Assembly: GCA_900540405.1 (NCBI GenBank) | Contig: UQFW01000003.1 | Coordinates: 1-47,515 of the forward strand | Reading direction: 5' to 3' | Source: Candidatus Avelusimicrobium faecicola | Lineage (GTDB): Bacteria > Elusimicrobiota > Elusimicrobia > Elusimicrobiales > Elusimicrobiaceae | Length of the DNA stretch: 47,515 bases | Part shown: one piece after another, positions 24,910-31,674 of the stretch | Layout of the letters: each line of letters opens with the position of its first letter | How positions within the stretch are numbered: the stretch's first letter is position 1 | Made by a program: the position numbers and the translations under genes | Notes under the pieces: generated by a model | The model's input: only the letters and a program-made list of their open reading frames with translations | Databases searched by the model: none | Told to the model about the DNA's origin: nothing

Positions 24910-25602
24910 TTATAACCCTCCAAAACGGCGGGTGCGGCGGGAAAAATCTTCCACCGCGGCGGAAAGGTCTTTTTCGGAAAAATCCGGCCAGAGGGTATCG
25001 GTAAAGTAAAATTCCGTATAGGCGCATTGCCATAACAAAAAGTTGGAAAGGCGTTTTTCGCCGGACGTGCGGATAAGCAGTTCCGGGTCCGGCACGGCGG
25101 GCTGATACAGGCGGGCCTGTAAATCGGCCTGTGTGGGGTTTTTAATGCCGTCTTGCACCAGTTTTTGCACCGCGTCCAACAGTTCCGCGCGCGAGCCATA
25201 ATTGAGGGCCAGTACCACCGTTAAGCCGGTTTTGTGGGCGGTTTCGGCGGTGAGTTGGTCTATTTTAGCCAGTAAATGGGGAGGCAGAGGCTCGCGCCGC
25301 CCGCTGATTAAAATGCGCAAATTGTTGGTTTTGGCTTCGCGCATATATTTATCCAGCGTTTTTTCCAGCAGGTTCATCAGCCCGTTGATTTCCTCTTGCG
25401 GGCGGGACCAGTTTTCGGTAGAAAAGGCGTAAAAGGTTAAAAATTCTATTCCCAGTTTTTCGGCGGCGCGGATGGTGCGCTCCACCGCTTTGGCCCCGGC
25501 GTTATGCCCGGCCGAGCGCGGCAAATTTTTTTGTTTGGCCCAACGGCCGTTTCCGTCCATAATAATAGCAATATGGCGGGGGAGTGTATGGGAAATAGAC
25601 AT
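24910..25602 (-). CDS. uppS: Undecaprenyl (polyprenyl) diphosphate synthase
   Basis: 230 residues. HIAIIMDGNGRWAKQ holds the catalytic Asp16 and the pyrophosphate site; AFSTENWSRP and a late LLIRTSGEKRLSNFLLWQ segment are the other cis-prenyltransferase blocks. The enzyme extends farnesyl diphosphate with IPP to make the lipid carrier for peptidoglycan and O-antigen. A TAAAAT box six nt upstream of the ATG suggests a leaderless transcript. In many bacteria uppS directly precedes cdsA; here two genes intervene. Confidence 0.96.
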   Translation of the reverse strand: MSISHTLPRHIAIIMDGNGRWAKQKNLPRSAGHNAGAKAVERTIRAAEKLGIEFLTFYAFSTENWSRPQEEINGLMNLLEKTLDKYMREAKTNNLRILISGRREPLPPHLLAKIDQLTAETAHKTGLTVVLALNYGSRAELLDAVQKLVQDGIKNPTQADLQARLYQPAVPDPELLIRTSGEKRLSNFLLWQCAYTEFYFTDTLWPDFSEKDLSAAVEDFSRRTRRFGGL

Positions 25603-25608
25603 ACTTTT

Positions 25609-25614
25609 ATTTTA
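25609..25614 (-). promoter_or_regulatory. -10 box (TAAAAT) six nt before uppS
   Basis: On the minus strand GGTAAAAT is followed by AAAAGT and ATG at 25602. A TTACAA sequence 17 nt further upstream may act as a weak -35. Confidence 0.6.
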
Positions 25615-25689
25615 CCTTTTTAAGAGGCATTTTGTAATAAAAAAGGGGGCCATAAGGCCGTAAAAACAAGGGCCGCGGGCCGGGAAACC

Positions 25690-25718
25690 ATAAAAAACCC
25701 CGGCCGGAGCCGGGGAAT
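25690..25718 (-). terminator. Terminator after ppa
   Basis: CCCCGGC pairs with GCCGGGG; on the minus strand a TTTTTTA run follows. It lies about 20 nt past the ppa stop. Confidence 0.85.
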
Positions 25719-25734
25719 TAAAAAAACCGGAAAC

Positions 25735-26322
25735 CTATTTTTCTTGTTTATCCAGCGTGCGGGCAAAGTTGCTGTAAGTGACAAACTTTTCCTCGTACGC
25801 AATAAAGGCTTCTTTCAAAATTTTGATAGCCGTTTGCTTGTCAAAAATCTTTTCCACCACCACGGTTTTATTTTCCAGCTTTTTATAGTCTTCAAAAAAG
25901 CTCATGGTTTCCGAAATCAAATGTTCCGGCAACTGGGAAACATCCGTATAGTGGCTTACGTTCGGGTCGCCCTGGGCCACGCCGATAATTTTATCGTCTG
26001 CCTCGCCGTTATCCAACATGCGCATAACGCCGATAATGCGCGCCGGAACAATGCACATAGGCACAACTTCGGCCTGGGATAAAATTAAAATATCCAAGGG
26101 GTCTTTGTCGGCCCCGTAGGTGCGCGGAATAAAGCCATAGTTGGCCGGATAGTACACAGACGAATACAAAACGCGGTCCAAGCGCAACAGGCCGCTGGCT
26201 TTGTCCAGCTCGTACTTCGCGCGGGTGCCTTTGGGAATTTCAATAATTCCGTTTACAACGTAAGGTAAAGAATCTTTATCGCCGGGCGAAACATGGTGCC
26301 ACGGGTTGAAATTTGCGAACAT
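25735..26322 (-). CDS. ppa: Inorganic pyrophosphatase
   Basis: 195 residues, family I (soluble, Mg2+ dependent). [20 protein letters not shown], a [13 protein letters not shown] block and the metal-binding [10 protein letters not shown] are diagnostic. It removes PPi to drive biosynthesis, including the nucleotidyl- and cytidylyl-transfer reactions encoded nearby. The message has a ~30-nt leader with AAAGAGGAAAAA before the ATG and a TTGCTATAAT promoter box at 26354-26359. Confidence 0.96.
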   Translation of the reverse strand: MFANFNPWHHVSPGDKDSLPYVVNGIIEIPKGTRAKYELDKASGLLRLDRVLYSSVYYPANYGFIPRTYGADKDPLDILILSQAEVVPMCIVPARIIGVMRMLDNGEADDKIIGVAQGDPNVSHYTDVSQLPEHLISETMSFFEDYKKLENKTVVVEKIFDKQTAIKILKEAFIAYEEKFVTYSNFARTLDKQEK

Positions 26323-26353
26323 TTTTTCCTCTTTATAAATAATTTACTTATCT

Positions 26354-26359
26354 ATTATA
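26354..26359 (-). promoter_or_regulatory. -10 box (TATAAT) of ppa
   Basis: TTGCTATAAT on the minus strand, about 31 nt before the ATG. A TTGTTC sequence 15-16 nt upstream may be the -35. Confidence 0.6.
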
Positions 26360-26389
26360 GCAATTCTGGCAGAAGAACAAGCCGTTCCT

Positions 26390-26424
26390 CTTAAAAATAA
26401 AAAAACGCGACAGGGGGTTGTCGC
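26390..26424 (-). terminator. Minus-strand terminator upstream of the ppa promoter
   Basis: GCGACA pairs with TGTCGC around a C-rich loop and, on the minus strand, is followed by GTTTTTTTATTTTT. No minus-strand gene ends here, so it may block antisense or read-through RNA from entering ppa. Confidence 0.6.
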
Positions 26425-26439
26425 CACTTTATGCTATCC

Positions 26440-26445
26440 TATAAT
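26440..26445 (+). promoter_or_regulatory. -10 box (TATAAT) before the 60-residue membrane protein
   Basis: CCTATAAT lies 27 nt before the ATG at 26472, leaving room for the AAGGAG ribosome site. Confidence 0.5.
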
Positions 26446-26471
26446 CCGCCCAACCGGGCAAGGAGAATAAT

Positions 26472-26654
26472 ATGGAATACTGGATTGGTTTGTTTGTAAT
26501 GATATTAATAGGTGCGGCGGTGTATGGGTTCAGCCCCAAAAAATTCCGCAAGCGTGTGTTATGGTCGGAAATAAGCTTTTTAGTGATTTTTATGGCGGTT
26601 CAAGTGATATTTTACCAATACCGTATTTGGCGGATGCTGGAAGTTTTTAGGTAA
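26472..26654 (+). CDS. Small two-helix membrane protein
   Basis: 60 residues with two predicted membrane helices (near 3-20 and 33-50) joined by a basic loop, PKKFRKR. No family recognised. AAGGAG lies 9 nt before the ATG, and a clear promoter box precedes it, which supports translation despite the small size. Confidence 0.6.
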   Translation: MEYWIGLFVMILIGAAVYGFSPKKFRKRVLWSEISFLVIFMAVQVIFYQYRIWRMLEVFR

Positions 26655-26683
26655 TAAAGCCATAAAATAGTACAATAAGGACT

Positions 26684-27235
26684 ATGTGGATTACCTTGCT
26701 GTTTACCCTATTTATTATAGGCAGTTTGTGGGGCATTTGGGCGGGCGGCGTTTGTTTGCCCGCCAAGGCCCGCGCGTGGTATTGGCGGGTGTGGGGGGTG
26801 CTCTATTTAGGCAGTGTGGCTTATTTGGCCCTGTTGTGCCGCACCCCCAAGGTGGTGCGCGTGTGGAAGCTGGAGCCGTTTGAGGTGTACCGCCAAGCCG
26901 GGCAGTGCCTTTGGGAAAACAGCTCCGCCCCGGTCTGCCGGGCGGTGTTCAGCACGCGGCAGAATGTGTTTCGCATTTTCCAGGGGGCACCATTACAAGA
27001 CGAGTGGCTCAACATTGTGTTTTTTATGCCGCTGGGGTTTTTGTGGCCGCTTTTATGGCCTAAAAAGGGGTGGAAAAGTGCCGTTTTGGGCGGGTTTTTA
27101 CTGTCGCTTTTGGTGGAAGTTTTACAGGCGCTTACCCGGCGCGGCGTGTTTGAAACGGACGACCTTATTAATAACACGTTGGGCGCCCTGTTGGGGTATG
27201 GCTTGTACCGCTTGCTTGCTCGCCCGCGCGTGTAA
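26684..27235 (+). CDS. VanZ-like family membrane protein
   Basis: 183 residues with about four to five membrane helices. NIVFFMPLGFLWPLLWPK and then LLVEVLQALTRRGVFETDD followed by LINNTLGALLGY are the VanZ-like signature (the E-x(n)-R-x-F-D/E-x-x-D pattern). VanZ itself gives low teicoplanin resistance by an unknown route; most homologues are of unknown function and are not evidence of resistance. TACAAT and TAAAAT boxes lie 7 and 15 nt before the ATG, with an AAGGA also present, so leader length is ambiguous. Confidence 0.82.
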   Translation: MWITLLFTLFIIGSLWGIWAGGVCLPAKARAWYWRVWGVLYLGSVAYLALLCRTPKVVRVWKLEPFEVYRQAGQCLWENSSAPVCRAVFSTRQNVFRIFQGAPLQDEWLNIVFFMPLGFLWPLLWPKKGWKSAVLGGFLLSLLVEVLQALTRRGVFETDDLINNTLGALLGYGLYRLLARPRV

Positions 27236-27355
27236 AGCGCTTGGTTAAGCACGGCGCGTTTTGGCGGTGGCGGTAGGCCGAAAAGGGGAATAACGCGGGG
27301 TTGTTGCCCAAATATGTTAAAATAATAAAAATTATTTGCTCTTGGCGGAGGAAAA

Positions 27356-27500
27356 ATGAAAGGTATTATTTTGGGCCGGAGGAACAGGCAACCGCTTGTT
27401 GCCGGCAACGCTCGGCGTATCTAAACAGCTTATTCCTGTTTATGATAAACCCATGGTTTATTATCCGCTTTCCGTGCTGGGGCTGATAGCGCCCCGGTCC
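27356..27500 (+). pseudogene. rfbA: Truncated, frameshifted remnant of glucose-1-phosphate thymidylyltransferase
   Basis: A GGCGGAGG ribosome site and ATG open a frame that begins MKGIIL. One extra G at 27373-27375 then shifts the frame, and continuing in the next frame gives [18 protein letters not shown], then [19 protein letters not shown]. This is the unmistakable N-terminus of RfbA/RmlA, the first enzyme of dTDP-rhamnose synthesis. Similarity stops after about 45 of the expected ~290 residues, and a terminator follows. So the gene is broken twice, by frameshift and by truncation. It sits at the left edge of the CDP-sugar locus. Confidence 0.88.
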
Positions 27501-27506
27501 GCTTTC

Positions 27507-27542
27507 CCCCGGCTGCTGTTTAACCAGTGCCGGGGATTTTTA
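27507..27542 (+). terminator. Terminator after the rfbA remnant
   Basis: CCCCGGC (27507-27513) pairs with GCCGGGG (27529-27535), followed by ATTTTTATT. Confidence 0.75.
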
Positions 27543-27555
27543 TTATATATTCGGT

Positions 27556-27583
27556 TTGACTTGCCGTTCAAAAACAGTAAAAT
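27556..27583 (+). promoter_or_regulatory. Promoter of the rfbF-rfbG-rfbH locus
   Basis: TTGACT (27556-27561), a 16-nt spacer and TAAAAT (27578-27583). It gives a leader of about 25 nt before rfbF. Confidence 0.7.
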
Positions 27584-27614
27584 ATAGTATATCTCGGCGC
27601 AGGACGGAAAATAT

Positions 27615-28406
27615 ATGAATCAGCAAACCATGAAAGTTTTAATTTTAGCCGGCGGCTTGGGTACCCGCCTGGGGGAAGAAACAGACTTAAAACCCAAACC
27701 CATGGTGGAAATCGGCGGCTACCCGGTTTTGTGGCATATTATGAAGATTTACTCCGCTTACGGATTTAACGATTTTGTCATTCTGACCGGCTACAAATCC
27801 CAGATTATTAAAGATTATTTCGTCAATTATTACCAACGCTATTCCGATATTACCGTGGATATGGTACACAATAGCGTTGAGGTGCATAAAACCCGCCACG
27901 AACCGTGGACCGTCACCCTGTTATATACCGGCCAAACGGCCCAAACAGGCGCGCGCATTAAAAAAGCCCGCCAATATGTAGGCAACCAGCCGTTTATGCT
28001 TACTTATGGGGACGGCGTGGCCGATATTAACATCCCCGCTTTACTGGATTGCCACCGCGCGGCCGGAAAAACCGTTACCATGACGGCCGTAAAGCCGCTG
28101 GGCCGCTTTGGGGCCGTTCAACTGGACGGACAGGATAACATTTCCACCTTTACCGAAAAACCGTTGGGGGACGGCGCTTGGATTAACGGCGGCTTTTTTG
28201 TGTGCCAACCGGAAGTGTTTGACGCTATCCCCGACGGAGATAATGTTATTTTTGAACAAGGCCCCTTAAACAGTTTGGCCCAAAGCGGGCAACTGCACGC
28301 CTATAAACACACCGGTTTTTGGCGCCCGATGGACACCTTGCGCGATAAGAACGATTTGACCGCGCTTTGGTGCGCGCAAAACGCACCGTGGAAGATTTGG
28401 GAGTAG
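27615..28406 (+). CDS. rfbF: Glucose-1-phosphate cytidylyltransferase
   Basis: 263 residues. It makes CDP-glucose from CTP and glucose-1-phosphate. The nucleotidyltransferase motif LAGGLGTRLGEETDLKPKPM and then VEIGGYPVLWHIMKIYSAYG are specific for the RfbF family. TYGDGVADINI holds the metal-binding Asp. An ATG at codon 6 (27630) would give 258 residues, closer to known RfbF, but the AGGACGGA site favours 27615. First gene of a run with rfbG, rfbH, an SDR and a GT, with tiny gaps or overlaps throughout. Confidence 0.95.
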   Translation: MNQQTMKVLILAGGLGTRLGEETDLKPKPMVEIGGYPVLWHIMKIYSAYGFNDFVILTGYKSQIIKDYFVNYYQRYSDITVDMVHNSVEVHKTRHEPWTVTLLYTGQTAQTGARIKKARQYVGNQPFMLTYGDGVADINIPALLDCHRAAGKTVTMTAVKPLGRFGAVQLDGQDNISTFTEKPLGDGAWINGGFFVCQPEVFDAIPDGDNVIFEQGPLNSLAQSGQLHAYKHTGFWRPMDTLRDKNDLTALWCAQNAPWKIWE

Positions 28407-28409
28407 CCC

Positions 28410-29480
28410 GTGGCGGATTTTTCCTACCGTTCTTTGCGCGTTTTAATTACAGGCCACACGGGTTTTAAGGGCTCGTGGCTTGCGCAGTGGCTCCTTATGC
28501 AGGGGGCGCAAGTGTGCGGCTATGCCTTGCCGCCTAATACCAAGCCCGCTTTGTTTGAGGTGTTGGATTTGGCCCCGCAACTCACCCGCCACGAACTGGG
28601 CGATATTTTGGATTATCCCCGCTTGCAAGCCGTTTTTAAGGCGTTTGAGCCGGATATAGTCTTTCATTTGGCGGCCCAGCCTTTGGTGCGGCTTTCCTAT
28701 ACGCAGCCTGTTCAAACGTACGCGGTAAATGTAATGGGTACGCTTAACGTGTTGGAGGCGGCCCGACAAACGCCGTCCGTGCGGGCGGTAGTGAACGTGA
28801 CGACCGATAAATGTTATGAAAATACGGAAACGCACCGCGCCTACCGGGAAACAGACCCATTGGGCGGGTACGATATGTATTCGTCCTCTAAAGCGTGTTC
28901 GGAAATTTTATCCGCCTCGTACCGCCGCAGTTTTTTGCAGAATAGCTTTGCATTAGCCACCGCCCGCGCCGGAAACGTCATTGGCGGCGGGGATTGGGCC
29001 CAAGACCGTTTACTGCCCGATTGTATGCGCGCATTAGCCGCGGGCGCGCCGATTGTACTGCGCAGTCCGCACGCACTTCGCCCCTGGCAGTTTGTGTTAG
29101 AGCCTTTGGGCGGCTACCTTTTACTGGGGGAAAAACTCCTTACGCAAGGCCAAAAATTTGCCCAGGCGTTTAACTTTGGGCCGGATAACCGCCACCCGCT
29201 TACGGTAGAAGAAATGGCGCGTTTAGCGGTAGCGTGTTATGGGAGCGGAAGCGTAAAAATTCAGCCGGATAACGGCCCGCACGAGGCCGCCCTGCTTACG
29301 CTAGACAGCACCAAAGCCCACGAACAACTGGGGTGGAGCCCGGTTTACTTAGCCGCCGAGGCCGTGCGGGAAACGGTGGCGTGGTACAAACAATTTTATA
29401 CCGCCGGTAAAGAGGTAAAAAACTTTACCGCCCGGCAAATCCAACAATTTCAAGAGTGTTTACCATGGAAAAAGAATTAA
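28410..29480 (+). CDS. rfbG: CDP-glucose 4,6-dehydratase
   Basis: 356 residues from a GTG start 3 bp after rfbF (GGGAG upstream). An extended SDR: ITGHTGFKGSWLAQWLLMQG is the NAD-binding GxxGxxG, VNVTTDKCYEN and YDMYSSSKACSE include the catalytic Tyr-x-x-x-Lys. It converts CDP-glucose to CDP-4-keto-6-deoxyglucose, the precursor of all 3,6-dideoxyhexoses. It overlaps rfbH by 16 bp. Confidence 0.96.
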   Translation: MADFSYRSLRVLITGHTGFKGSWLAQWLLMQGAQVCGYALPPNTKPALFEVLDLAPQLTRHELGDILDYPRLQAVFKAFEPDIVFHLAAQPLVRLSYTQPVQTYAVNVMGTLNVLEAARQTPSVRAVVNVTTDKCYENTETHRAYRETDPLGGYDMYSSSKACSEILSASYRRSFLQNSFALATARAGNVIGGGDWAQDRLLPDCMRALAAGAPIVLRSPHALRPWQFVLEPLGGYLLLGEKLLTQGQKFAQAFNFGPDNRHPLTVEEMARLAVACYGSGSVKIQPDNGPHEAALLTLDSTKAHEQLGWSPVYLAAEAVRETVAWYKQFYTAGKEVKNFTARQIQQFQECLPWKKN

Positions 29481-30817
29481 GACAAGCCGTTAAAAATGCC
29501 GCGCGGGCGTACTTTCAGGCAGTCCACGCCCAGCCGAAAGATTTAACTTACATTCCTGCTTCGGGCAAATGTTTGGACGAAGAAGACTTGGAAATGCTGG
29601 TGGATGCCTGTTTGGATATGTGGCTTACCGCCGGGCGTTTTAATGATAAGTTTGAGGAAGATTTAGCCGCTTATTTGGGCGTGCCTTTTGTGGCTACTAC
29701 CAATTCCGGCTCGTCGGCCAATTTGCTGGCGCTTACGGCGCTGACGTCGCCCAAACTGGGGGAAAAACGATTGCACCCCGGGGACGAAGTAATTACCGTA
29801 GCGGCTGGATTTCCCACCACGGTAAACCCCATTTTGCAAAACGGCTTAATCCCGGTATTTGCGGATGTAAATGTGGGGACATATAATTTAGATGTGGCCC
29901 AGCTGGAGCGCGCATTATCCGCCAAAACCAAAGCCGTTTTTCTGGCGCACACGTTGGGCAATATGTTTGATATGCCCGCCGTTTTGGCGTTTTGCAAAAA
30001 ACATAATCTTTGGCTGATTGAGGACTCCTGCGACGCACTGGGCGCCACTTGGAACGGCCAAAAAGCGGGCACATTGGGGCATATCGGCACGTTTAGTTTT
30101 TATCCGGCCCACCATATTACCATGGGCGAGGGCGGCGCCGTGGCCACGCGGGACCCGCTACTATACCGCATTATTTTATCCTTGCGCGATTGGGGACGGG
30201 ATTGTTGGTGCAAGCCGGGGGTGGATAACACGTGCAAAAACCGTTTTAGCCGCCAACTGGGCAAATTGCCCTTCGGCTATGACCATAAATATACTTATTC
30301 CCATGCCGGATATAATTTGAAAATTACCGATTTTCAAGCCGCGTTAGGGGTCAGCCAACTTAAAAAATTGCCTGCTTTTTTGGCTAAACGGCGCCAAAAT
30401 GCCGCGTTCCTGGCGGAAAAACTGGCGGATTTGGCCCCTTGGTTTATTTTGCCGCAAACCGCCGCAGGGGTGGAGCCGTCTTGGTTCGGGTTTTTGCTTT
30501 CGGTACGGGAAGGCGCCCCCTTTACCAAACAACAACTGGTGGAGTATTTGGAACAAAACGGCGTGGGCACGCGCCAATTATTTGCGGGCAACCTTTTGCG
30601 CCAGCCGCTGATGACGGACAACGCCTATCCGGTGCGTATAGCGGGGGAAAAACTAAAGTATTCCAACCAATTAACCGAGCATGATTTTGCCTTGCTCCCC
30701 AATACGGAATTTATTATGAACCACACTTTTTGGGTGGGCACGTTCCCGCGGTTGGGGGAAAAGGAACTCACCAAAACCGTGGCCCTGTTGCACCGCTTTG
30801 CCGGAGCCTTGCCATGA
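29465..30817 (+). CDS. rfbH: CDP-4-keto-6-deoxy-D-glucose 3-dehydrase (E1)
   Basis: 450 residues from the ATG at 29465; a GTG nine bases earlier is less likely. E1 removes the C3 hydroxyl using PMP and a 2Fe-2S cluster. The aminotransferase fold has His in place of the usual PLP-lysine: SFYPAHHITMGEGG (His216). The cluster ligands fit CX57CXCX7C exactly: Cys189, Cys247, Cys249 and Cys257. These two features separate RfbH from ordinary sugar aminotransferases. The flavin/iron-sulfur E3 reductase that normally feeds it electrons is not in this locus. Confidence 0.96.
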   Translation: MEKELRQAVKNAARAYFQAVHAQPKDLTYIPASGKCLDEEDLEMLVDACLDMWLTAGRFNDKFEEDLAAYLGVPFVATTNSGSSANLLALTALTSPKLGEKRLHPGDEVITVAAGFPTTVNPILQNGLIPVFADVNVGTYNLDVAQLERALSAKTKAVFLAHTLGNMFDMPAVLAFCKKHNLWLIEDSCDALGATWNGQKAGTLGHIGTFSFYPAHHITMGEGGAVATRDPLLYRIILSLRDWGRDCWCKPGVDNTCKNRFSRQLGKLPFGYDHKYTYSHAGYNLKITDFQAALGVSQLKKLPAFLAKRRQNAAFLAEKLADLAPWFILPQTAAGVEPSWFGFLLSVREGAPFTKQQLVEYLEQNGVGTRQLFAGNLLRQPLMTDNAYPVRIAGEKLKYSNQLTEHDFALLPNTEFIMNHTFWVGTFPRLGEKELTKTVALLHRFAGALP

Positions 30818-31674
30818 AGCCCCGCGTACTATTAACCGGCGAAACCGGGTTTATCGGCCGCAGTGTGTTGCGCGTACTGGGGGATTTATATGAATTTTTT
30901 GCACCTTCCCGCGCGGAATTAAATGTAAACGATTTGGCTTCCGTACGCGCTTATTTGGCCGGAAAACAGTTTGATGTTTTACTGCATTGTGCGCTTAATT
31001 CTCCGCTCCATAATCCGCAAGATAAGCCGGAAAATACGCTAGCTTTGACGTTGCAGGCGTTTTTTAATTTAACCGCCTCTCAGGCGCATTTTGGCAAAAT
31101 TTTATATATCGGTTCCGGCGCGGAGTACGATAAGCGCCGCGACATTCACTTGGTGCGGGAAGAAGAAATCGGGCAGTATATTCCGGCGGACCCGTACGGG
31201 CTTGCTAAATATACGCTCAACCAACTGGCCCGCCAAAGCCAAAACATTTACAACTTGCGCATTTTCGGCTGTTATGGGCCGACGGACGCCAAAACCAAAT
31301 TTATCCGGGACGCCATAGACTGCGCACTAGCCGATACGCCTATTACTATCCGGCAAGATTGCCTGTTTGATTATTTGTATGTGGACGACCTGGCCCGCCT
31401 GATTGCGTGGTTTATAGAAAATACGCCGCAATACCACGATTATAACGTGGTTTCCGGCCGCCCGGTGGCGCTGTCTGCTTTGGCAAAAACGGTGGCCCGC
31501 TTAACCGGCCATACGCGCGGTATCCAAATAGCCAAACCGGGGCTCAATAAAGAATATACCGCCTCCAACGCGCGGTTATTGGCGGAAGTAAAAAACTTTG
31601 CATTTACCCCGTTGGATGAAGGCATTTCTCGCCAACTGGCCTGGCAGAAAGAATATGTTAAACAAACTCATTAA
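30814..31674 (+). CDS. NAD(P)-dependent sugar epimerase/reductase (SDR), likely final CDP-dideoxyhexose step
   Basis: 286 residues from the ATG at 30814, which overlaps the rfbH stop as ATGA. VLLTGETGFIGRSVL is the nucleotide-binding GxxGxxG, and DPYGLAKYTLNQLA supplies the YxxxK active site. YVDDLARLIAWF is typical of extended SDRs. Coming directly after RfbH, it probably reduces the 4-keto group to give CDP-paratose or CDP-abequose (RfbS/RfbJ-like), but similarity alone does not decide which sugar, and an epimerase role is possible. Confidence 0.82.
   Translation: MKPRVLLTGETGFIGRSVLRVLGDLYEFFAPSRAELNVNDLASVRAYLAGKQFDVLLHCALNSPLHNPQDKPENTLALTLQAFFNLTASQAHFGKILYIGSGAEYDKRRDIHLVREEEIGQYIPADPYGLAKYTLNQLARQSQNIYNLRIFGCYGPTDAKTKFIRDAIDCALADTPITIRQDCLFDYLYVDDLARLIAWFIENTPQYHDYNVVSGRPVALSALAKTVARLTGHTRGIQIAKPGLNKEYTASNARLLAEVKNFAFTPLDEGISRQLAWQKEYVKQTH

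Noticed and set aside
24909..25199. 97-residue N-terminal extension of the AlkD-like protein
   Set aside because: It is the uppS gene read in a wrong frame; the ATG at 24908 directly after the uppS stop is sufficient.
26684..27235. VanZ-like gene as a glycopeptide-resistance determinant
   Set aside because: No vanHAX/vanRS genes nearby; VanZ-like domains are common in bacteria without resistance, and a didermic cell would be intrinsically shielded.
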